This document shows, one piece after another, positions 25,808 through 32,921 of a DNA stretch of 64,000 nt. Every line of letters begins with the position of its first letter. Position 1 is the stretch's first letter. The position numbers and the translations under genes are program-made. The notes beneath the pieces were generated by a model. It saw only the letters and a list, made by a program, of their open reading frames with translations, did not search any database and was not told the DNA's origin. Source of the DNA: Pandoraea horticolens (GTDB lineage: Bacteria > Pseudomonadota > Gammaproteobacteria > Burkholderiales > Burkholderiaceae); the NCBI RefSeq assembly GCF_902459555.1, contig NZ_CABPSM010000007.1, positions 1 to 64,000 of the forward strand, written 5' to 3'.

Positions 25808-26869
25808 ATGCGGGGTTTCAGTTCTTTAAAGATCGCGACGGGATGGCTCGTCGCGGGCCTGCTCGGCCTGGCCGCGCAGGCGCAGGCACAGTCCGGTGGC
25901 GCGTCACGCGCTCCGGTCGCCGCGTGTAATTGCGCGCAGATCGTTGCCGACTGTTCGGCCTCCGTGTCGGTGGTCCCGACACGCGCCACCAACAGCGTTT
26001 TTTCCGCCGACGTCATGCTGCAAACCGACGCCCCCTCGTGCGCCAAGGTCGACTATCAGCTCGACGACACGCCTTACGTCACGATTTTGCGCGACGGCGC
26101 TCAGGGCGGGCAACGGCTCTACGGCACACGTCCGCTGACACGCAACAGCCTCTCTCACATGTCGTGTCACGTGTGCGCAGCCGCCTCCGCACCGGTGCCG
26201 AACGATGGCCTGCCACCCGATATGGCGCGCGTGGACGGTGCGCCCGGCACGTTCAGCGCGGCGCCCGCCGCCGCAGTGCAGCCGTCACCCGGCAACACCA
26301 GCACTTACGCGCCGCCCGCCGCCGCTTCGCAAAACGCCGCTATCGCGGCGACGGCCCCCCAAACCAGCACACCGCTGCCGAGCGCCATTGGCGACACATC
26401 GGGGCTGAATGCGGTGAACGCCTCGAGCGCCGGCTCGCCGGACGTCGCTCGCGACGTCGCGGCAATCGATGCGCCGCCGCCCGCAGGCGCCACGCTCGTC
26501 ACGCCACCGATCGCCCCGGGCACCGCCGCGCAGGCCGGCGCAACGGTGCCGGTGCGCGTCGTGAATCCGTCGGGCCGCTGGCGTGGTCTGTGCACAAACG
26601 CACCGCCGTGGTGGGGTTTTTGGGGTTCGCCGATGACGCGGCTGATGGCGCTTGCGCTCAACGGCGCGCAAGTGACCGGCAGTATCGACGACGTCGAACC
26701 GAACATTCACACCGCCGTGCAGGGCACGCTTGCGGGTGATCGTCTGCAACTCGCAGGCAGCTATGGCGCGAGGCACAACGTCACTTTTGGCCCCGACGGC
26801 ACGACGCTCACCGACGCCTGGTGCAACAGCGACGGCCGCTGCGAAACCTGCGAAATGCAGCGTTTCTAA
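25808..26869 (+). CDS. Secreted cysteine-containing protein of unknown function
   Basis: A 353-residue protein with a clear signal peptide (GWLVAGLLGLAAQAQAQ, cleavage near residue 28). The N-terminal third holds paired cysteines (AACNCAQIVADC) and a YQLDDTPYVTILRDG stretch; residues about 125-250 are a low-complexity Ala/Pro/Thr/Ser linker; the C-terminal domain (SGRWRGLCTNAPPWWGFW to CETCEMQRF) has about five cysteines and looks like a small beta domain. The layout, two small disulfide domains joined by a flexible linker, suits a periplasmic or surface protein. I recognise no family. It stands alone. Confidence 0.75.
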   Translation: MRGFSSLKIATGWLVAGLLGLAAQAQAQSGGASRAPVAACNCAQIVADCSASVSVVPTRATNSVFSADVMLQTDAPSCAKVDYQLDDTPYVTILRDGAQGGQRLYGTRPLTRNSLSHMSCHVCAAASAPVPNDGLPPDMARVDGAPGTFSAAPAAAVQPSPGNTSTYAPPAAASQNAAIAATAPQTSTPLPSAIGDTSGLNAVNASSAGSPDVARDVAAIDAPPPAGATLVTPPIAPGTAAQAGATVPVRVVNPSGRWRGLCTNAPPWWGFWGSPMTRLMALALNGAQVTGSIDDVEPNIHTAVQGTLAGDRLQLAGSYGARHNVTFGPDGTTLTDAWCNSDGRCETCEMQRF

Positions 26870-27182
26870 GGGTTTCAGGGCCGTCGGGAGTGAATGGCGA
26901 TGCGTCGGACGCGCACAAAAATCGCGTAAAAAAACTGCGGCGAAACCCGCGAAGGAATCGCGCTGAGAATTCACGGCGACAGGAACGAATCGGCACGTTG
27001 CGAACGAAACGAATCGAAATGTAGCGCGATCACCGCTCAGCCTTGTGCGGCAAGCACGCAACATAATTCGCGCACTACTCTCACAAAGCGATTTCTTAGG
27101 TAGAATCGTCGGCGCAGCAAGACGTATCATTCGGGTGGCCGTTCTCCGACGGCACTTTCTTATTCTCATCGATTGGATCGAT
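26870..27182. other. Gene-free stretch before the HU gene
   Basis: 313 bases with no supported gene. It must contain the HU promoter; TAGAAT at 27101-27106 is a fair -10, but I see no matching -35. The first half is A-rich in short runs and shows no strong hairpin. Confidence 0.5.
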
Positions 27183-27641
27183 ATGGCAACGGCAAAGAAA
27201 GCAGCAGCAAAGAAGGCCCCTGTGGCGAAAAAAGCTCCGGCAGCAAAGAAGGCTCCGGTAGCGAAAAAGGCAGCCCCGAAGGCAGCTCCCAAGGCCGCCC
27301 CGAAGGCAGCCGCCAGCGGCAAGGTTTCGCCGCTCAAGGAAGCGCTCAACAAAACCCAGCTCGCAGCGCACCTCGCCGAACAATCGGCTGTCGCCGTGAA
27401 GGAAGTCAAGGCAGTGCTGGCCGCGCTCGAGAACACCATCGTCAGCTCGCTGCACAAGAAGGGTGCTGGCGAATTCACGCTGCATGGCCTGTTCAAGGTC
27501 ACGTCGCAACAAATCGCTGCCAAGGCGAAGCGTTTCGGCAAAGACCCGTTCACGGGTCAGGAGCGTTGGTTCCCGGCCAAACCGGCTTCGGTACGCGTGA
27601 AGGTTCGCCCGCTGAAGAAGGTCAAGGACGCTGCCCAGTAA
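27183..27641 (+). CDS. HU-family DNA-binding protein with Ala/Lys/Pro-rich tail
   Basis: A 152-residue nucleoid protein. Residues 1-50 are a lysine-rich tail of repeated AKKAP/APKAAPK units like histone H1 tails, and residues about 55-150 are an HU/IHF fold (KEALNKTQLAAHLAEQSAV, GEFTLHGLFKVTSQQ, then the arm RFGKDPFTGQERWFPAKPAS). The open frame extends upstream to 27045, but the coding character starts at MATAKKAAAKK. Such tailed HU proteins occur across Burkholderiales and compact DNA. The repeats of the tail are encoded by near-identical codons, so its length could vary between strains. A strong terminator follows. Confidence 0.9.
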   Translation: MATAKKAAAKKAPVAKKAPAAKKAPVAKKAAPKAAPKAAPKAAASGKVSPLKEALNKTQLAAHLAEQSAVAVKEVKAVLAALENTIVSSLHKKGAGEFTLHGLFKVTSQQIAAKAKRFGKDPFTGQERWFPAKPASVRVKVRPLKKVKDAAQ

Positions 27642-27980
27642 GTCTTGCCGTCGCGCCGCCGTGGCATCTGCGGCAGCGTGAATTGCAAAGACCTGGCAGG
27701 CAAGGCCTGAGTACGGTGCCGATTTCCGGCACCGTTTTTTTTCGTCCTCATTTTGTTTTCGCCCCCTGCCTGAGGCGGATTTCGTCATCCTCATCACTTT
27801 GGCGACGAAACACCGCTCGTCCAAAACTCAGGGTTTTCGCTGGGGTTTGTGCGGAGTGGACGCATCCTGTGTCGCCCGCTACCATCGCTCGGGGACAGCC
27901 GTCAGCCAGCAAAAGGAAGCACGCCTTGCACCGCGAACTGGCGTTTTCGGCGATGTCTTCGCGGCCTCAGGAGACCCTGC
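27642..27980. other. Gene-free stretch after the HU gene
   Basis: 339 bases that hold the HU terminator (27714-27742) and then about 240 bases in which I see only the expected promoter space of the binding-protein gene. No repeat or clear operator was found. Confidence 0.5.
27714..27742 (+). terminator. Rho-independent terminator of the HU gene
   Basis: CGGTGCCG (27714-27721) pairs with CGGCACCG (27727-27734) around ATTTC, followed by T8. Compact and complete. Confidence 0.93.
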
Positions 27981-28913
27981 ATGACTCGCAAGTTTTCGCG
28001 TCACCCTGCGCAATCGCAACACGTGTCGTCGCACCCTGCCAGCCGGCGAACCGCTCCGGGCACCGTGGATATCAGTTCCCGCCGCAGTTTTCTCGCCACG
28101 CTCGGCGTTGCCGCCATGCCGGCCGCGTTCGTCGGATCGCTCGGCGGCACCCTCGGAGGACTGCTCACCAGCACGCTGTCACTGTTCTCCGCCCCCGCCC
28201 ATGCGCAGACCGTTGCCGGCATCAAAAAGAAGGGCACGCTCAACGTCGGCATGCTTATCGACTTCCCGCCGTACGGCACGACGAATGCGCAAGCGCAGCC
28301 GGACGGTTACGACGCTGACGTCGCAAGACTGCTGGCCAATGATCTGGGTGTGAAGCTCAACATCATGCCGGTCACGGGGCCAAACCGGATTCCGTATCTG
28401 CTCAGCGGCAAGGTGGATGTTCTCGTCGCCTCGCTCGCCATTACGCCTGAGCGCGCCAAGCAGGTCCAGTTCTCCAAACCGTACGCCGCCGCGACCATCG
28501 TGCTGCTCGGCAAAACGGGCGCACCCATCAAGTCTGCCGCCGATCTGAAAGGCGTACGTGTGAGCGTTGCGCGCGCAAGTACACAGGACATGGCGCTCAC
28601 CAAGACGGCCCCCGAAGGCACCGAGATCCGCCGTTTCGACGACGATGCTTCCGCAATGCAAGCGCTGCTCACCGGACAGGTCGACGCCATCGGCTGCTCC
28701 GTGACGGTCGCGAATGCGATTCGTCAACGCGCGCCGGGCCAATTCGAGCCGAAGTTCAATTTGCTGCAACAGGCGATGGGCATCGCGATGCGCCTCAATC
28801 AGCCGGAGTTGCTGGCTGCGGTCAACGACTTCGTCACACGCAATACGGCCAACGGCGAGTTGAACAAGCGATATCGCAAGTGGCTCGAGACCGATCTTCC
28901 GAAGCTGGAGTAA
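27981..28913 (+). CDS. Tat-exported ABC-type amino-acid-binding protein (PBP2 fold)
   Basis: A 310-residue type 2 periplasmic binding protein. It has a twin-arginine signal (SSRRSFLATLG, residues 32-42) and a hydrophobic stretch to SAPAHAQ, then the SBP_bac_3 domain: GTLNVGMLIDFPPYG, QPDGYDADVARLLA and GKVDVLVASLAITPERAKQV. It binds a polar amino acid or similar ligand. The ATG at 27981 has AGGAGA at the right distance; the longer frame from 27849 is ignored. No permease or ATPase gene is adjacent, so it is either an orphan receptor or, as with PheC-type proteins, an enzyme on the same fold. Tat export would be unusual for a plain binding protein. Confidence 0.85.
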   Translation: MTRKFSRHPAQSQHVSSHPASRRTAPGTVDISSRRSFLATLGVAAMPAAFVGSLGGTLGGLLTSTLSLFSAPAHAQTVAGIKKKGTLNVGMLIDFPPYGTTNAQAQPDGYDADVARLLANDLGVKLNIMPVTGPNRIPYLLSGKVDVLVASLAITPERAKQVQFSKPYAAATIVLLGKTGAPIKSAADLKGVRVSVARASTQDMALTKTAPEGTEIRRFDDDASAMQALLTGQVDAIGCSVTVANAIRQRAPGQFEPKFNLLQQAMGIAMRLNQPELLAAVNDFVTRNTANGELNKRYRKWLETDLPKLE

Positions 28914-29273
28914 GCGCCGCCGGTGATTCGCGCACATTGCGCGTAGCGCGGCGGCAGTCCCTCGAACCGTTGGGCGCCAAACCAAGCCCGGCGATCTGGT
29001 GCAACGAGCGAGTCGTATAAGACATAAATCGCCATAGCCGCCACGAATCAATGCCCCTCAGCGGCCGGGGGCGAGTACCGCATCGGCATTTCGAAACGCG
29101 CATTTCGATATAGTCTCCGCGCTTTCCCCTCCCTCAGAAAATACCTCGTCTCCCTCACCAAACAGGGATTTCGCCCATTTTCCATAGGATCGCAACATAA
29201 GAAAAGTTTTGCTTTCGATGCAATTTAGATATATCGTAAACATGTCTCAATTACATCGATAAGGAGTCGCATC
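28914..29273. other. Gene-free stretch before the PadR gene
   Basis: 360 bases with no supported gene. The right third turns AT-rich and holds the palindrome at 29224-29239 and, farther left at 29103, a TTTCGATATAG that resembles half of it. The rest shows nothing distinct. Confidence 0.5.
29224..29239. promoter_or_regulatory. Palindrome in the PadR promoter, possible self-operator
   Basis: TTTAGATATATCGTAA has the core palindrome GATATATC (29228-29235) flanked by TT/AA, 35 bases before the padR-type ATG. PadR proteins commonly bind AT-rich palindromes at their own promoters. Confidence 0.45.
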
Positions 29274-29921
29274 ATGCGTGGATCACGTGGCGATTTCATG
29301 GGCCGTGGCCCATTGGACCTGGACAAAATGGATTTTGGCGACGAGCGGCGTGGTGCACGCTACGGACGGCGCGGCAGTGGCGAGGGCTATGGTGACGGCC
29401 GTTTCGGACGCGACGACGAAGTCCGCGGTGAACGAGCTGGCCGAGGCGGACGCGGTGGCGGCCGCCTTTTCAGTCACGGCGGCTTGCGACTCGTGCTGCT
29501 GCATCTGATTGCACAACAACCGCGTCACGGTTACGAACTCATCAAAGCCATCGAAGAGAGCGTGAACGGGACGTACAGCCCAAGCCCGGGCGTCGTCTAC
29601 CCGACGCTCACACTGCTCGAAGAAATGGGCTACATCCGCGAGCAGGAAAGCACGGTCGACAGCCAGCGCAAGTCTTACGAGATCACCGACGCCGGGCGCG
29701 AGTATCTGGCCGAAAACGAAGACTCGATCACGGAACTGCTCGCGCGGCTCGCAACGCGCCGCGAACGCTCGGAAGACATGCCGCCGCAAGTCATGCGCGC
29801 GCTGCACAATTTTAAATATGCCGTGCATTTGCGTCTGGGCGGCGAGCCGCTCACGACCGAACAAGCCAACACGTTCGCCGCGATTCTCGACGCGGCCGCA
29901 CAACAACTGGAGCGACTCTGA
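29274..29921 (+). CDS. PadR-family regulator, YqjI-like
   Basis: A 215-residue regulator. Residues 1-65 are a Gly/Arg/Asp-rich tail (RGRGGRGGGR-like), and the PadR winged helix covers about 66-145 (LRLVLLHLIAQQPRHGYEL, SPGVVYPTLTLLEEMGYI), followed by a C-terminal dimer helix. In E. coli YqjI, a PadR protein with a metal-binding N-terminal extension, represses yqjH, a siderophore-interacting ferric reductase. Here the next gene is of exactly that family and starts at TGATG overlap, which supports the YqjI role. The extension here lacks the histidines of YqjI, so metal sensing is uncertain. AAGGAG precedes the ATG. Confidence 0.85.
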   Translation: MRGSRGDFMGRGPLDLDKMDFGDERRGARYGRRGSGEGYGDGRFGRDDEVRGERAGRGGRGGGRLFSHGGLRLVLLHLIAQQPRHGYELIKAIEESVNGTYSPSPGVVYPTLTLLEEMGYIREQESTVDSQRKSYEITDAGREYLAENEDSITELLARLATRRERSEDMPPQVMRALHNFKYAVHLRLGGEPLTTEQANTFAAILDAAAQQLERL

Positions 29922-30760
29922 TGCAAGACAACGCTGCACCGAACGCCATCGCCGATCGCACGCCGCAACGGGTGCGCCACGAACTTCGCATGCGTCTGCT
30001 CGAAGTGCGCAGCGTCGAGTCACTCACGCCGCACATGGTGCGCGTGACGCTCTGCGGCAACGACCTCGAAGGCTTCACCAGCCCCGGCTTCGACGACCAC
30101 GTCAAACTCTTCTTCCCCAACCCCGAGACCGGCGAACTGGCGCTGCCGCAGATCGGTGTCGAGGGCGTGACCAAACCGGCGCCCGGCGACGCACCCCGGC
30201 TCATGCGCGACTACACGCCGCGTCAATATGACGCGGCGACGAAAACGCTCACGATCGATTTCGCCATGCATGAATCGGGGCCGGCCACCCAGTGGGCGCG
30301 CACAGCCAAGCCGGGAGACCGCATCGGCGTAGGCGGCCCGCGTGGCTCGTTCGTCATTCCCATGAACTTCGACGGCTACGTGCTCATCGGCGACGACACG
30401 GCGCTGCCGGCGATTGCGCGGCGTCTGACTGAGTTGCCCGCTGGCGCACTGGTGTTCGTCTTCGCAGAAGTCGACAGTCCGGCCGACCGTCTGCGCTTCG
30501 CGAGCAACGCCGATGTGGTGGTGGAATGGATCTACCGTGAAGGCAAGCCTGCTGGCGAAAGCACTGCCCTGCTCGACGCCCTTCAGGTCGCCACATTGCC
30601 CAGCGGTGATATCCATGTGTGGGTCGCGGCGGAAGCCGGCGTGGCAAAGGCCGTGCGCCGCCATCTCGTCGACACTCGCGGCCTGAACCCGAAATGGGTG
30701 AAGGCGGCCGCCTACTGGCGACGCGGCGACGCCGCCGTGCACGAGAATCTGGACGATTGA
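29921..30760 (+). CDS. Siderophore-interacting protein, ferric reductase (YqjH family)
   Basis: A 279-residue FAD-dependent NAD(P)H ferric-siderophore reductase of the SIP family. The FAD domain has MVRVTLCGNDLEGF and the flavin motif RDYTPRQYD (about residues 88-96), followed by GDRIGVGGPRGSFVIP; the C-terminal SIP domain ends with ARTAKPGD-style nucleotide contacts and WVKAAAYWRRGDAAVHE. It releases iron from imported siderophores in the cytoplasm. It is translationally coupled to the PadR-type gene and followed 59 bases later by a cupin gene. Confidence 0.9.
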   Translation: MQDNAAPNAIADRTPQRVRHELRMRLLEVRSVESLTPHMVRVTLCGNDLEGFTSPGFDDHVKLFFPNPETGELALPQIGVEGVTKPAPGDAPRLMRDYTPRQYDAATKTLTIDFAMHESGPATQWARTAKPGDRIGVGGPRGSFVIPMNFDGYVLIGDDTALPAIARRLTELPAGALVFVFAEVDSPADRLRFASNADVVVEWIYREGKPAGESTALLDALQVATLPSGDIHVWVAAEAGVAKAVRRHLVDTRGLNPKWVKAAAYWRRGDAAVHENLDD

Positions 30761-30819
30761 AGGCGTGGCAGCGCGTGTATGCTTTCTATCCTCTGCGCAA
30801 GAGAGAACGCTTAGTACGT

Positions 30820-31170
30820 ATGGATACGCCACCGTTGCCCGACACGAACCTGTTTGCCGGCCTGCCCTCGCACCCCGATCCGAAGGCCGCCGAGCAGTTC
30901 GACATATTGCTCGCGCGGCCGGGGCTGCGGATCGAGCGCATCGTCTCGACCGGCCAGGCGTCGCCCGCAGGCTTCTGGTATGACCAGGCGCAGCACGAGT
31001 GGGTCGTGTTGCTCACCGGCGCCGCGGGTCTGGCTTTCGCCGACACGCCCGGCCAGACGCTTGTGCTGAGAGCAGGCGATGCGGTGACGATTGCCGCCCA
31101 TCGGCGTCATCGTGTGGCATGGACAGCCCAAGGCGAAACCACCGTCTGGCTGGCGATTCACTACGATTGA
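30820..31170 (+). CDS. Cupin-domain protein
   Basis: A 116-residue single-domain cupin. The two cupin motifs can be seen: QHEWVVLLTGAAGLAF in the first and LRAGDAVTIAAHRRHRVAWT in the second. Possible metal ligands are His and Glu of the first motif and His of the second. The start at 30820 (MDTPPLPDTNLFAG) was chosen over earlier codons because the upstream reading is Arg-rich and unlike protein; the ribosome site is weak. It probably belongs to the PadR/SIP operon. Function unknown; many such small cupins are enzymes or sensors. Confidence 0.75.
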   Translation: MDTPPLPDTNLFAGLPSHPDPKAAEQFDILLARPGLRIERIVSTGQASPAGFWYDQAQHEWVVLLTGAAGLAFADTPGQTLVLRAGDAVTIAAHRRHRVAWTAQGETTVWLAIHYD

Positions 31171-31323
31171 CGCCGGTCCGTCCGTCCCCTTTGGAGAAAT
31201 TCCCTGCCATATTTCGGAATTGCCTGATAGAAATGCCAGGAACAAATTCCGACTATGAAAACGCGCCCGGGGATGTCGAATCTCGGCACCCGGAGGGCGG
31301 TTCACCCAAGGGGGTACGACGAC

Positions 31324-31671
31324 ATGGAGCAACGCAAAAGACACGACGGCTTCGAGCGTTGGGCAGCGGGCGCGACAGCGCGTCAGACGGGGCGGGACGA
31401 TGCCCGCTGGCGCGTGTTTCGCGCTCCAGAGCAGGCAGACTTTCACGGGTTCGTCGTCTGGTGTTACGCGCAAGGCGTGTTTCTCGGTCAGGAGTTTGAC
31501 CGGCGTACCGACACCATCACGCATTGCTACGTGCGTAACGGTGCCTGGGCCGTGCAATTCGATTCGTATGGGGAAGCTTGTGAGCGTGCTTTCGACATTC
31601 ACACGCCGACGCTGATTCTGTACGCACCGGAGCGCAACGGCAGCGTTTTCATCACCAGCACCGAGCAGTAG
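31324..31671 (+). CDS. Small protein of unknown function
   Basis: A 115-residue protein with a plausible mixed alpha/beta core (FHGFVVWCYAQGVFLGQEF, THCYVRNGAWAVQFDSYGEACERAF). I do not recognise a family. The frame opens at 31255, but AAGGGGG lies nine bases before the ATG at 31324, so that start is preferred. The protein is basic at the N-terminus and has no signal or membrane segment. A strong terminator follows 35 bases past the stop, which supports a real transcription unit. Confidence 0.65.
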   Translation: MEQRKRHDGFERWAAGATARQTGRDDARWRVFRAPEQADFHGFVVWCYAQGVFLGQEFDRRTDTITHCYVRNGAWAVQFDSYGEACERAFDIHTPTLILYAPERNGSVFITSTEQ

Positions 31672-31706
31672 GCGGCACGTCACACCGCTGTCGGCTGCAC
31701 CAAGAC

Positions 31707-31744
31707 GGCACCGGCCGGCAATACGCCGGCTGGTGCCTTTTTTT
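31707..31744 (+). terminator. Rho-independent terminator
   Basis: GGCACCGGCCGGC (31707-31719) pairs with GCCGGCTGGTGCC (31725-31737), one G-U pair, loop AATAC, followed by T7 (31738-31744). It closes the 31324-31671 gene and faces the end of the minus-strand SDR gene. Confidence 0.92.
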
Positions 31745-31798
31745 CGGGCGTCACCCGCCGCACGGGGGGCGGCAAGCACTCACGCCCGGCGGGCTGGA

Positions 31799-32554
31799 TC
31801 AGGCGTAGTTACGGATGTCGTCGATCTCGGTCTGACCGAAATCGTCACGCTCGGTCAGCGCCAGAATGCGGCGAGCCACATCTTCCGGCGAAGCGAGCTT
31901 GCCGCTCGCCTTGAGGTCCTGAAAACGTGCCAGTGCCGGGAAACTGTCCGCGCTGCTGCTGCGAATGGTCTCCTGCATACCGGTATCGACCACACCGGGG
32001 GCCAGCGACACCGCCTGCACACCGTGTTCCCGGTGTTCAGCGTTGACCACCCGCGTATACATATCCAGCGCGGCCTTGGTCGAACAGTAGACCGCCCAGC
32101 CAGCGTTCGGATTGCGGCCGGCGCCCGACGAGATATTCACAATCTGCCGTTTGGCGGCCAGCCCTTGCGTGGCGGTAAGAAAGCGGGCTGTGAGCAACAT
32201 GACCGAGGTCACGTTCAGTGCGAATGCCGCACCGATCGCGGCCGGGTCCGTCAGGGCCGAGCTATTGGCAACAGGGTTGACCGTGCCCGCGTTGTTGATC
32301 AACAGATAGCGGCCGGCGTCGCGCGGCAGCACGGAGAAGATTCGATCGGCGACCTGCGCCGTTGCCTGAGTATCGGCCAGATCGACGGCGATTTGTTCGA
32401 GCGTGACGCCTTGTGCACTCGCCAATTCGGCGAGGTCATCGTCCGTGCGACGTGCCAGCGTCACGAGATGGGTGCCGGGGGCGAGCAGACCGCGTGCGAG
32501 CGCCGCGCCGAGACCACGGGATGCGCCGGTAAGGATGGCAATCGTTTGGGACAT
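31799..32554 (-). CDS. Short-chain dehydrogenase/reductase
   Basis: A 251-residue classical SDR: cofactor loop TGASRGLG at residues 9-16, NNAG in the middle, catalytic Tyr-x3-Lys in YCSTK and a following APGVVDTGM. The sequence resembles the sepiapterin-reductase-like / benzil reductase group, which act on carbonyls with NADPH. The frame opens at 32854, but the family N-terminus is MSQTIAILTG at 32554; no good ribosome site is seen there. It diverges from the phosphonolipid operon with 367 bases between, and no functional link to it is apparent. Confidence 0.85.
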   Translation of the reverse strand: MSQTIAILTGASRGLGAALARGLLAPGTHLVTLARRTDDDLAELASAQGVTLEQIAVDLADTQATAQVADRIFSVLPRDAGRYLLINNAGTVNPVANSSALTDPAAIGAAFALNVTSVMLLTARFLTATQGLAAKRQIVNISSGAGRNPNAGWAVYCSTKAALDMYTRVVNAEHREHGVQAVSLAPGVVDTGMQETIRSSSADSFPALARFQDLKASGKLASPEDVARRILALTERDDFGQTEIDDIRNYA

Positions 32555-32921
32555 GGGGAGATGTGCGGTCGGATAACACCGCAAAAAAGAACTAACGGGA
32601 ACGCCATTATCCGCGCATCGTCCCGGCACCGCTATCCCGGCCACTCGGCATTTTCCAGTCAAGCCGGGCGTGAGGGCTTGCGCGGATCGCCACCGGTGCG
32701 TCGAAACGACACCGGGTTCCTGCAAGCGAAATGGAGTATTGCGGAATATAATTGCGAATTCAATGCGCTTATAACCTAAGGTAGTAAAACGTATTTGGCG
32801 AGGCCCCCGGAACGATCGGCATGCTCGCGCGGCGAGAGGTTTACCGCACGTCAATTCCCCGAACCGTCAAGGTTGTCGCGGTAAGTACAGGTGTTTTAGG
32901 TGCACTGCACATTACCGCCTT
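32555..32921. other. Promoter region of the phosphonolipid operon
   Basis: 367 bases between divergent genes with no supported gene. It becomes AT-rich toward 32745-32790. A perfect small palindrome GTGCA-C-TGCAC lies at 32900-32910, 12 bases before the first possible start of the operon. TATATT at 32928-32933 lies just after that start codon, which is one reason to prefer the ATG at 32943 or a leaderless message. Confidence 0.45.

Noticed and set aside
31799-32554. The SDR gene as part of the phosphonolipid operon
   Set aside because: It is on the opposite strand, has its own end facing a terminator and no phosphonate-specific motif.
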